Below, piece after piece: positions 42,664 to 53,000 of a stretch of DNA of 64,000 nt; the first letter of the stretch is position 1, and the number at the start of each line of letters is the position of its first letter. The notes under the pieces were generated by a model. That model was not told the origin of the DNA and ran no database searches. It was given only the letters and a program-made list of their open reading frames with translations. The position numbers and the translations under genes were made by a program. The stretch comes from Lactarius indigo (taxonomy: Eukaryota; Basidiomycota; Agaricomycetes; Russulales; Russulaceae): NCBI GenBank assembly GCA_025766275.1, contig JAFKAC010000027.1:372001-436000 (forward strand), read 5' to 3'.

Positions 42664-44652
42664 GTGGCGTACTCGACCAGAGACCAGTGGACGTCCTTCC
42701 GTCCCTATCATATTGAACGACGAGGAGATCACAACGTACCAACAAGATTTTTAGGAGCAGCTCAGTGGAGAGAACGAGGAGAAGACACTGGATATTTCGT
42801 AGAGTTTAACGGTCCTAACCGTTTCCGACCCGTTGAGTTCAACTTTGAACATCTCTGCTGGGTCGAGGTTACTTGGAACCCAATAGATCATTGCTGGGAT
42901 ATTGTACGACCAGCAGGAAGAAACTACAATTGCGATATTGACGCACGAGAGCTTAATAGCCGCGCAGATTACGGTCCTATTGACGGACAAGCACAAGAAC
43001 ACACTGACGAAGGAATCAGCGGGGAAGAAGCCTCTGACAGTCAACAATCACCAAGTCGAGGGACAATGCCAGCAGAAGAGGCAAGCCTAGGAGCCATTGG
43101 CGACCACATCATACAACAAACTGAGTCGCTAACTATTCATCAACCCGAACCAGAAGTAATCCACATCCGTAGCCCAGCAGTCGCAATGGCAACAGCCACC
43201 GTTACCCAAGAAGAGGTATACCTCACTAGTGAAGCAAGGGACCAGATTGCCCTAGAAGAACAAAGACGCATCGCAGAAGAATCGCGAGCTAATTTAGCTC
43301 CTATCAACCCATACACGGGTCATCGAATGACCGACGATGATGTAGCAATCCATCGTGCCATTGGACCCGACATAGCTGACCCTCCCAGCGGAGGAGGTGG
43401 ACCCCCTGGTAACCTGCCCGGAGGAGGAGGCAGAGGACCTCCACCAAGAGGGCCGGGGTTCGAAGGATTCCCTGGAGGATTCCCAGGAGGACCGCCAGGA
43501 GGAGGACCACCAGGAGGAGGACCTCCAGGAGGAGAATTACCAGGTGCAGGTCCTATTATTCCCCCTCCAAGTAATAAATTAGCCGGTGAAGCACCCACAG
43601 TATTCGACGGAGAACGCGCCAAGGTCGAAGCGTTTCTCACTCAATGGCATGTCTACTGGGGCATGAACGCAGACGAAGGCATAATGGCCACACCCTATCG
43701 ACGAGCCCTACTTTTCCTATCCTACATCAAAGGCGTCAACATTAGCGAATGGGTACTAGCAATGCTTACCTGGCTCAACGGCCAGATACAAGCCGGTATA
43801 CCTCGTACTAGTGAGGGACTATGGAACGAAGTTACGCGCAGCTTTATGCAGCGCTTCCGCAACACGATGGAGCAAGAACAAGCTCAATACGAGCTCAAAA
43901 GGGGAATCAAAATGATCGGAGGCAATCTAGATGAGTATTGCACCCAATTCGAACAATTAATACGCCGCGCTCAGTATCGACTTGACGATCCGCAGATGCT
44001 AGATCTGTTTGCAAGCGGATTACCAAAAGACCTATATGAAAAGGTCTATACTCTCGACAACCCCCGCAACTACCGCGAATGGAAAGAAGCAGCTACCACT
44101 CGCCAACAACAATATCTTCATCTCAAGGCGGTGCTGAACAAAGGAGTTCCCCCGGGACAAGGACAAGGGCAGGGAAGGCAACGACAACAACGACAGTGGC
44201 AGGGACCACCAAGGAGTTCATGGCAACCCAGAAATCTACGAGATCCGAACGCCATGGATACCTCTGCCGATCGGATTCGAGGGCGACTCGCAGGAGCGGA
44301 AGATATACTCACTCCACGTCCTCCATACCGACCAAGGGGAGGATTTCTCCAAAGAGGAGGAGGACGTAATAATCAAAGGCCAGTCGCATGTTATAACTGT
44401 GGAAAGGACGGACACATGGCCCACGATTGCAGACAACCACGGGGGGGATATCAACCCCAAGCATCGAGCAGTCGATACGTCGACACCGATTACCATCAAC
44501 AAGAACCCGAAGTCGCTACCAGGGCGGTCCAAGATGTACCCCCTCAACAACATGCCAGTGACTGGCTTAATGGAGTAGCAGGAGAATCAGACGACGTAAA
44601 GGACATTATCCTCCAGCAATTGTGGAAGAAGGAGGGTTTTCAGGACGCCTGA
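42664..44652 (+). CDS. gag: Ty3-4 Gag, intact, about 662 aa, GTG-started
   Basis: Open from GTG at 42664 to TGA at 44650-44652. In order: N-terminal domain DQWTSFRPYHIERRGDHNVP; Glu/Gln-rich linker; Gly/Pro-rich low-complexity run (about 43390-43545); capsid region (LFLSYIKGVNISEWVLAML ... QRFRNTMEQEQAQ); NAMDTSADRIRGRLAG; zinc knuckle CYNCGKDGHMAHDC. The first in-frame ATG lies about 130 codons in, which would remove the whole N-terminal domain. The C-terminus overlaps pol. Confidence 0.9.
   Translation: MAYSTRDQWTSFRPYHIERRGDHNVPTRFLGAAQWRERGEDTGYFVEFNGPNRFRPVEFNFEHLCWVEVTWNPIDHCWDIVRPAGRNYNCDIDARELNSRADYGPIDGQAQEHTDEGISGEEASDSQQSPSRGTMPAEEASLGAIGDHIIQQTESLTIHQPEPEVIHIRSPAVAMATATVTQEEVYLTSEARDQIALEEQRRIAEESRANLAPINPYTGHRMTDDDVAIHRAIGPDIADPPSGGGGPPGNLPGGGGRGPPPRGPGFEGFPGGFPGGPPGGGPPGGGPPGGELPGAGPIIPPPSNKLAGEAPTVFDGERAKVEAFLTQWHVYWGMNADEGIMATPYRRALLFLSYIKGVNISEWVLAMLTWLNGQIQAGIPRTSEGLWNEVTRSFMQRFRNTMEQEQAQYELKRGIKMIGGNLDEYCTQFEQLIRRAQYRLDDPQMLDLFASGLPKDLYEKVYTLDNPRNYREWKEAATTRQQQYLHLKAVLNKGVPPGQGQGQGRQRQQRQWQGPPRSSWQPRNLRDPNAMDTSADRIRGRLAGAEDILTPRPPYRPRGGFLQRGGGRNNQRPVACYNCGKDGHMAHDCRQPRGGYQPQASSSRYVDTDYHQQEPEVATRAVQDVPPQQHASDWLNGVAGESDDVKDIILQQLWKKEGFQDA
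44634..44640 (+). promoter_or_regulatory. -1 frameshift site GGGTTTT, Ty3-4 gag/pol
   Basis: It is read G GGT TTT in the gag frame. ACCCA-TCGGCC-TGGGT follows 12-13 bases downstream. Confidence 0.75.
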
Positions 44653-47600
44653 ACCCATCGGCCTGGGTGAGGGCAGTCAATTGTAACAGTGTAATCATGA
44701 CTCGCTATCGTTCTATGAGAGTTCCAGTATCGATTCGCACCAGTTACGCAATGGCCGACATACGAGCATTAGTCGACTCAGGAGCAACCCATTGCTTCAT
44801 GAAACCCTCCTTCGCAAAAAGGATGGGACTTGGGACTAAACTACTCGACATCCCAAAGAAGATATGGAATATTGACAATACGGAAAATAAGTCGGGGCGT
44901 ATTACCCACTATACAGATGTCGACGTTCAAACTAAAGGCATCCACAAGGAAATCCGTTTCCTCATTACAGATATTGGCAACGAAGACATCGTATTAGGAT
45001 ATCCCTGGCTCGCCATCTACGACCCGCATATCAAATGGTCGCAAGCGGCCATTCACGAAGACATGCTTCCTATTATTATTCGCTCCACTAATCCTTATAT
45101 TAAGACTACACCAGTGGTGGCCACAGTCACTGTTCATAACGATGACTATGAAGTAGTACACTCCTGCGTCATCACTGACGAGCAACGGCAGCAATTTGAA
45201 GAAGGGTGTCGAATCAGGGCCACTGCCACTGACCTCGCCATCGCCGCTCAACAATACATCACTAAAGCTGAGTTACCTCCAGAGTATCGAGAATTTGAGC
45301 GCCTTTTCAGTGAAGAAGCGTCGGACAGGTTTCCACCCAGCAGGCCCTGGGATCATGCTATTGAATTCAAACCAGGAACAGCTGACGCAATCGATTGTAA
45401 AATATACCCAATGACCCAAGAAGAAGACAAGAAACTACGCGAATGGATCGACGAACAACTGAAGAAGGGATATATACGACCCTCGAAATCCCCTTACGCA
45501 TCATCTTTCTTCTTCATCAAAAAGAAGGATGGCAAGTTAAGACCGGTCCAAGACTACCGGAAGATCAATGCGGTTACTATCCGCAACCAGTACCCGCTCC
45601 CTCTCATTTCCGATCTCATCACCGATCTTAGCAACGCTCATATCTACACTAAGCTCGACGTCAGGTGGGGGTACAACAACATACGTATTAAAGAAGGAGA
45701 CGAAGAAAAGGCGGCGTTCAAAACACGTTATGGCTTATTCGAACCCACGGTGATGTTTTTTCGGCTTAACCAACTCTCCAGCAACGTTCCAGACTATGAT
45801 GAACTTCATCTTCAGGGACATCATGGCAAAACACGAAAAACGCGGCACAATTATTCGCGTCTACATGGACGACATTGGCATCGCTACGGGACTCAACCAT
45901 TCATTGCAGGATCATGTTGAAGCGGTCAAGGACGTACTCCGTGTATCTGCGGAGCACGACTTGTACTACAAACTCGAAAAGTGCCTCTTCCATTCCCCGC
46001 GTATGGATTACCTGGGGGTAATCCTTGAAAAGGGGGTGACACGCATGGACCCTGTCAAAATTTCCGGCATTAAAGACTGGCCTACGCCAACCAAGGTCAA
46101 GGACGTCCGCTCTTTTCTCGGTTTTTGCAATTTTTACCATCCTTTTATACGAGGTTTCGCGACCAAAGCACGCCCCCTCAACAAACTCACACGCAAAGAC
46201 ACCGAATGGCGCTGGGGAACAGAAGAAGAAAAGGCATTCCAAGACCTCAAAACCCTCGTTACCAGCGAACCCGTTCTCGCGCACCCCGATATCACACAAC
46301 AGTTTGAGCTAGAAGTCGACGCATCGGGATTTGCTACGGGAGCCGTTCTCCTCCAGCGAAAAGCGGATGGCAAATGACACCCCATTGGCTACTACTCGTC
46401 TACCCTCAATGAGGCCGAACGGAACTACGACATTTACGACCTCGAACTTCTAGCAATTGTCAAGGCCTTCCGCCACTGGAGACCCCTTTTGGCGGGTTCT
46501 CCTCACAAAATCAAAGTATTCTCTGACCACCTCAACCTACAATACTGGAAATCGCCACAAAAGATTAGCAGGCGGGTAGCCAGGGAAGTGCTCGAACTCT
46601 CAGAATATGACTTCGAGATTCACCACATCAAAGGCACTTCCAATGGACGCGCTGATGCGTTATCGCGAAGACCAGATTACGATCAAGGAGAAAACGACAA
46701 CGAAGGGGTAACGGTACTACCAGAAAGCGTCTTCGCGCGCGCTACCACACTGGAAGAACCGCGACACCCTCACTGGAGACCCGAAATCCTGCCTGCAGAA
46801 ATGACACCGGAACATCCCATTTACGAACAAGACACAGCTAAGTTAAAACCCTGGGTCGATGCTCACAAGCTAAAAGATATCGAAGGGACATGGTACAAAG
46901 ACGGACGCCGAGTGATCACCGGCGGCCTTCATGACAAGCGTACTATCATCGCTGCTCATCACGACTCTCCTGTTTACGGCCACCCTGGTATCAAGCGAAC
47001 TCTCCAACTTACTGAACGGCATTACTGGTGGCCGCAAATGAAGAACGATGTCACAGAATACGTCAAAGGTTGTGCCGAATGCCAGCGGCACAAAGTCAAC
47101 CTCCGACCAATCAGAGCATCCCTACAACCTATTTATCCTAAACCGGAAGCCCTGCCATTCGAGACCATCGCGGTGGACTTCATTACCAAACTCCCTGTTT
47201 CCCGCGGTTATGACTCTATTCTCACGGTGACAGATCACGACTGTACCAAAGCCGCTGTCTTCATCCCTTGTAATGAAGAGATAACGGCCGAAGGGACGGC
47301 TGCCCTGTACGTCTCTCATGTCTTCCCATGATTCGGACTCCCCTCGCGCGTTATCAGCGATTGAGATCCCCGCTTCGCATCCAAGTTCATGCGGGAGATA
47401 TGCAAAATCCTTGGCATCAGCCAAAATATCTCAACAGCTTATCACCCCAGAACCGACGGCCAATCAGAGCGAACAAATCAATGGCTGGAGCAATATCTCC
47501 GCTTCTGGGTAAATGAGCGGCAAGACGACTGGGTCCGCTATCTGCCTATGGCAGAATTCACGCATAATAATTGGCCTAACGAGACCACGCGGGAGTCCCC

Positions 47601-48091
47601 CTTCTTTCTCTTGTCCGGGTTCAATCCCCATGCTGATTGGACTGATAGGCCTTCCCCTATCCCACAAGTGTCGTTAAGACTAGACCAATTCAAACAAGCG
47701 CGACAGCGTGCCTTTTCCTGCATGGTTCGGGCGCAAAAGTCATGGGTCAAACACAGAGATACGCCCAAGTTCAAAGAAGGAGACCTCGTGTGGTTAGAAG
47801 GGCGCCACTTACGCACCCATCAACCAACCGCAAAACTAGCGGCCAAACGGCACGGACCATTCAAGGTCATCCAGGTGATGTCCCCTGTCAACTATCGACT
47901 CGAGCTTCCCACGCAGTGGAGCATCCATGATGTGTTCCACATAGATCTTCTCACACCTTATCGCGAGACACCCACGCACGGACCAAACTATCAGCGCCCA
48001 CCACCTGATTTGGTCGATAACGAAGAAGAATACGAAGTCGAGAAGATTCTGGACTCTCGGCGATTCGGCAGAAGACGCCGGCTCCAATACC
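44640..48091 (+). pseudogene. pol: Ty3-4 Pol, broken and 3'-truncated
   Basis: Protease (DSGATHCFM), RT, RNase H, integrase and the first half of the chromodomain (to RRRRLQYL) are recognisable. One extra T in the run at 45756-45761 (six, against five in Ty3-3) shifts the frame in RT. In the new frame TGA at 46375, 47329 and 47362 each replace CGA of Ty3-3. The frame ends at the solo LTR at 48092. Chromodomain end and extension are deleted. Confidence 0.9.
46005..46039 (+). promoter_or_regulatory. Internal hairpin plus central polypurine tract, Ty3-4
   Basis: The 20-base hairpin at 46005-46024 and GAAAAGGGGGTGA at 46027-46039 are both identical to those of Ty3-3. Confidence 0.62.
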
Positions 48092-48634
48092 TGTTGAAGC
48101 GCAGAACTAACAAGCAAGGGATAAGCTTGGACAGCTAGTAGGACAAGTTAACTTCAGAGGTGAAGGGAACTCTATTACAACTGCATACCTAGTAGGACAA
48201 GTTACTATAGAGAAGCAACGCCTATGAGTAAAGGTAATAAGAGAAGTAAAGAGGAAGGGACTTACACTTCAGAGGTGAAGGGAACTCTGAAGTGTAAGGG
48301 CGAAAACAGCAGTCCTTTTATACAGGACGCTTAGCTAATAATGGTCTGTGCGCACTGGTGACTCAAACACAATACAGGTGGTCTGTGCGCCAGAGGGAGA
48401 AACACCATTGGATGGCAGAGAACAATAACTGCCTAAAGCAGACAATACCGGTATCTTAACAATTGAAAGAACAATAAGAACCATATATAGGTCTTAACAA
48501 TAAAGATAAACAAAAGCGGTCCGTATGAGTCCGGAGTGTCCATAAGTCCATAAGGGACAGATACCGTATATAGTATGTGGGCTGACTCAATCAGATCCCA
48601 CGAGACATATGACTTTAATAGTCGCGTCTCAACA
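48092..48634 (-). mobile_element. Copia-1-type solo LTR (543 bp), minus strand, with unmatched flanks
   Basis: On the minus strand it runs TGTTGAGACGCG ... TTCAACA and is a close relative of the solo LTR at 59958. The bases on its left are ATACC and on its right TGTTC, so there is no target duplication. The left flank is Ty3-4 pol (chromodomain) and the right flank the 3' LTR of Ty3-4. A deletion therefore accompanied its formation. Confidence 0.88.
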
Positions 48635-48742
48635 TGTTCAGCTTGCGTTGGGTTAACACGTGATCCCCATTCGCCTTTGTTTCGCTAAGTCGATTACGCC
48701 TCTTCAGAGTCCAAGTCGGACTAACGCCGGTGGAGCGTAACA
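48635..48742 (+). repeat. Ty3-4 3' LTR remnant (last 108 bp)
   Basis: It matches the end of the 5' LTR of Ty3-4, ends GCGTAACA and is followed by the duplication CTATC. The first 400 bp are deleted. Confidence 0.9.
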
Positions 48743-48747
48743 CTATC

Positions 48748-50079
48748 AATCCATACACTGGTCATCGAATGACCGATGACGATGTAGCAATCCATCGCGC
48801 CATTGGACCTGACGTAGCCAACCCCCCCAGCGGAGGAGGTGGACCCCCTGGTGATCTACCAAGAGGAGGAGGAGGTGGAGGACCCCCACCACGAAGACCG
48901 GGGTTCGAAGGATTCCCTGGAGGGTTCCCAGGAGGACCACCAGGAGGAGGACCTCCGGGAGAAGGATTACCAGGTGTAGGCCCTATCATTCCCCCTCCAA
49001 GTAACAAATTAGCTGGCGAAGCTCCCACAGTATTCGACGGAGAACGCGCCAAAGTCGAAGCATTCCTCACTCAGTGGCATGTCTACTGGGGCATGAACGC
49101 CGATGAAGGCATAATGGCCACACCCTACCGACGAGCATTACTCTTCCTATCCTACATCAAAGGCGTCAACGTTAGCGAATGGGTATTAGCCATGCTTACT
49201 TGGCTCAACGGCCAGATACAAGCTGGAATACCCCGTACCAGTGAAGGGTTATGGAACGAAGTCACGCGCAGCTTTATGCAGCGCTTCCGAAACACCATGG
49301 AGCAGGAACAAGCTCAATACGAACTCAAGAAAGGAGTCAAAATGATTGGGGGCAACTTAGATGAGTATTGCACCCAATTCGAACAGCTCATACGCCGCGC
49401 TCAATACAGACTCGACGACCCCCAAACGCTGGATTTATTCGCAAGTGGGTTGCCAAAAGACCTATATGAAAAGGTCTATACCCTCGACAACCCCCGCAAC
49501 TACCGTGAATGGAAAGAAGCAGCCACCACCCGCCAACAACAATATCTTCACCTCAAAGCGGTGCTGAACAAAGGAGTCCCTTCAGGACAAGGACAAGGGC
49601 GACCCCGTCAGTCGCGACAGTGGCAAGGACCGCCAAGAAGCTCTTGGCAACCAAGGAATTTGCCCCGCGATCCAAATGCCATGGACACTTTGGCAGACCG
49701 AATCCGCGGGCGACTTGCAGGGGCCAAAGACATACTCGCTCCTCGTCCCCCATATCGACCAAGGGGAGGATTTTTGCAGAGAGGAGGAGGACGTAACAAT
49801 CAGAGGCCAGTCACTTGCTATAACTGTGGAAAAGACGGGCACATGGCACGAGACTGCAGGCAACCACAGGGGAACTATCAACCCCAAGCATCCACTAGTC
49901 GGTATATCGACACCGACTATCATCAACAGGAACCCGAAGTCACTACCAGGGCAGTTCAAGACGTACCCCCTCAACAGCGCGCCAGTGATTGGCTCAATGG
50001 AGTAGCAGGAGAATCAGACGACGTAAAAGATATCATCCTCCAACAGTTATGGAAGAAGGAGGGTTTTCAGGACGCCTGA
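48748..50079 (+). CDS. gag: Ty3-3 Gag, C-terminal part
   Basis: It continues the frame of 41497-42135 after removal of Ty3-4: Gly/Pro-rich linker, capsid region (LSYIKGVNVSEWVLAML), NAMDTLADRIRGRLAG and the knuckle CYNCGKDGHMARDC. TGA is at 50077-50079. Joined Gag would be 656 residues. Confidence 0.9.
   Translation, partial: NPYTGHRMTDDDVAIHRAIGPDVANPPSGGGGPPGDLPRGGGGGGPPPRRPGFEGFPGGFPGGPPGGGPPGEGLPGVGPIIPPPSNKLAGEAPTVFDGERAKVEAFLTQWHVYWGMNADEGIMATPYRRALLFLSYIKGVNVSEWVLAMLTWLNGQIQAGIPRTSEGLWNEVTRSFMQRFRNTMEQEQAQYELKKGVKMIGGNLDEYCTQFEQLIRRAQYRLDDPQTLDLFASGLPKDLYEKVYTLDNPRNYREWKEAATTRQQQYLHLKAVLNKGVPSGQGQGRPRQSRQWQGPPRSSWQPRNLPRDPNAMDTLADRIRGRLAGAKDILAPRPPYRPRGGFLQRGGGRNNQRPVTCYNCGKDGHMARDCRQPQGNYQPQASTSRYIDTDYHQQEPEVTTRAVQDVPPQQRASDWLNGVAGESDDVKDIILQQLWKKEGFQDA
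50061..50067 (+). promoter_or_regulatory. -1 frameshift site GGGTTTT, Ty3-3 gag/pol
   Basis: It is read G GGT TTT in the gag frame. The downstream hairpin ACCCA-TCGGCC-TGGGT and the motif coding NPSAWVRA are the same as in Ty3-4 and Ty3-2. Confidence 0.77.
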
Positions 50080-53000
50080 ACCCATCGGCCTGGGTGAGGG
50101 CAGTTAATTGTAACAGTGTAATCATGACTCGCTACCGATCTATGAGAGTCCCAGTATCGATTCGCACCAGTTACGCAATGGCCGACATACGAGCATTAGT
50201 CGACTCAGGAGCAACTCATTGCTTCATGAAACCCTCTTTCGCAAAAAGGATGGGACTTGGGACAAAACCACTCGACGTCCCGAAGAAAATATGGAATATC
50301 GATAACACGGAAAATAGATCAGGGCGTATCACTCACTATACCGATGTCGATGTCCAAACTAAAGGGATACACAAGGAAATACGTTTCCTTATTACAGATA
50401 TCGGCAACGAAGACATTGTATTAGGATACCCCTGGCTCGCCATTTACGACCCACACATTAAATGGTCGCAGGCCGCCATTCACGAAGACATGCTCCCTAT
50501 TATTATCCGATCAACCAACCCCTATCTCAAGGCAACGACAATTGCCGCAATCACTTCCCAAAACGACGACTATGAAGTCGTACACTCTTGCGTTATCACA
50601 GACGAACAACGACAACAGTTTGAAGAAGGATGCCAAATCAGGGCCACCGCCACAGATCTCGCTATTGCCGCTCAACAATATACTACTAAAGCTGAACTAC
50701 CTCCCGAATATCGTGAATTTGAACGTCTCTTCAGCGAAGAGGCATCGGACAGGTTTCCACCCGGCAGGCCTTGGGATCACGCTATTGAATTCAAACCGGG
50801 AACGGCTGACGCCATCGATTGCAAGATATACCCTATGACTCAAGAAGAAGATAAGAAACTACGCGAGTGGATCGATGAACAACTGAAGAAGGGGTATATA
50901 CGACCCTCCAAGTCTCCATACGCATCATCCTTCTTCTTCATCAAAAAGAAGGACGGTAAGTTGCGACCTGTCCAGGATTACCGAAAGATCAACGCCGTCA
51001 CCATTCGCAATCAATACCCACTCCCTCTCATTTCCGATCTCATCACTGACCTCAGCAACGCCCACATCTATACCAAACTCGACGTTAGATGGGGATACAA
51101 TAACATACGCATCAAAGAAGGAGATGAGGAAAAAGCGGCGTTCAAAACACGATACGGATTATTCGAACCAACGGTGATGTTTTTCGGCCTAACCAATTCT
51201 CTGGCGACGTTCCAGACTATGATGAACTTCATCTTCAGGGACGTCATCGCGAAGCACGAAAAACGCGGTACCACCATTCGGGTCTACATGGACGACATTG
51301 GCATCGCTACGGGACTTAGTCATTCCTTACCAGATCACATCGACACAGTCAAAGACGTTCTCCGCGTGTCCGCGGAGCATGACTTGTATTACAAACTCGA
51401 GAAATGTCTTTTCCACTCCCTGCGTATGGATTACCTGGGGGTAATCCTTGAAAAGGGGGTGACACGCATGGACCCCGTCAAAATTTCAGGCATTAAAGAC
51501 TGGCCTACGCCAACCAAAGTTAAGGACGTCCGCTCTTTCCTCGGATTTTGCAATTTTTATCGACCTTTTATACGAGGATTTGCAACTAAAGCACGACCAC
51601 TTAACAAACTTACGCGCAAAGATACCGAGTGGCACTGGGGAAACGAGGAAGAAAAGGCGTTCCAGGATCTTAAAACTCTCGTCACTAGCGAACCCGTCTT
51701 AGCACACCCAGACCTCACACAGCAATTCGAATTAGAAGTCGACGCATCTGGTTTCGCCACAGGTGCAGTCCTTCTTCAACGAAAAGCAGACGGCAAACGA
51801 CACCCCATCGGCTATTACTCGTCCACCCTTAACGAAGCAGAGCGGAACTACGACATCTATGACCTCGAACTCCTCGCGATTGTCAAAGCTTTCCGTCACT
51901 GGAGACCCCTCTTAGCGGGCTCCCCTCACAAGATCAAAGTGTTCTCCGACCATCTTAATCTACAATACTGGAAATCACCGCAAAAGATTAGTAGGCGCAT
52001 CACCAGGGAAGTACTTGAACTCTCGGAATACGATTTCGAGATTCACCACATTAAAGGAACTTCTAATGGACGTGCCGACGCACTATCGCGGAGACCAGAC
52101 TATGACCAGGGAGAAAACGACAACGAAGGAATCACAGTACTACCCGAAAGCGTCTTTGCACGCGCCACCACGCTGGAAGAACCACGACATCCGCACTGGA
52201 GACCTGAAATTCTACCAGTAGAGATGACTCCGGAACACCCCATATACGAACAAGACACAGCTAAGTTGAAACCTTGGGTCGACGCCCACAAGCTAAAAGA
52301 CATCGAAGGGACATGGTACAAAGATGGACGCCGAGTGGTCACCGGCGGTATCCACGACAAACGTACTATTATCGCTGCTCACCATGACTCCCCCGTCTAC
52401 GGTCACCCAGGTATCAAGCGCACTCTTCAACTCACAGAACGACACTACTGGTGGCCACAAATGAAGAATGACGTCATGGACTACGTCAAAGGTTGTGCCG
52501 AATGCCAGCGGCACAAAGTCAATCTTCGTCCCATCAGGGCGCCCCTACAACCTATTTATCCTAAACCAGAAGCCCTGCCATTTGAGACTATCGCAGTGGA
52601 CTTCATTACCAAACTTCCTGTCTCTCGAGGGTATGATTCTATCCTCACGGTAACAGATCATGACTGCACCAAAGCTGCCGTCTTCATCCCTTGTAATGAA
52701 GAAATAACGGCCGAAGGGACAGCTGCCCTGTATGTCTCTCATGTCTTCCCACGATTCGGACTCCCCTCGCGCGTCATTAGTGACCGAGATCCCCGCTTCG
52801 CATCCAAGTTTATGCGGGAGATATGCAAAATCCTTGGCATCAGCCAAAATATCTCAACTGCTTATCACCCCAGAACCGACGGCCAATCGGAGCGAACAAA
52901 TCAATGGCTGGAACAATATCTCCGTTTCTGGGTAAACAAACGACAAGATGATTGGGTCCGTTATCTACCAATGGCGGAATTCACGCACAACAACTGGCCC

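Larger units (their letters stand above)
42136..48742 (+). mobile_element. Ty3-4, Ty3/Gypsy retrotransposon nested in Ty3-3, 3' part deleted
   Basis: A complete 5' LTR (42136-42643) and the last 108 bases of the 3' LTR (48635-48742) are flanked by CTATC (42131-42135 and 48743-48747). The segment from the chromodomain through most of the 3' LTR is missing and replaced by a minus-strand Copia-1-type solo LTR (48092-48634). Pol carries an extra T and three TGA codons. Same family as Ty3-3. Confidence 0.92.
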
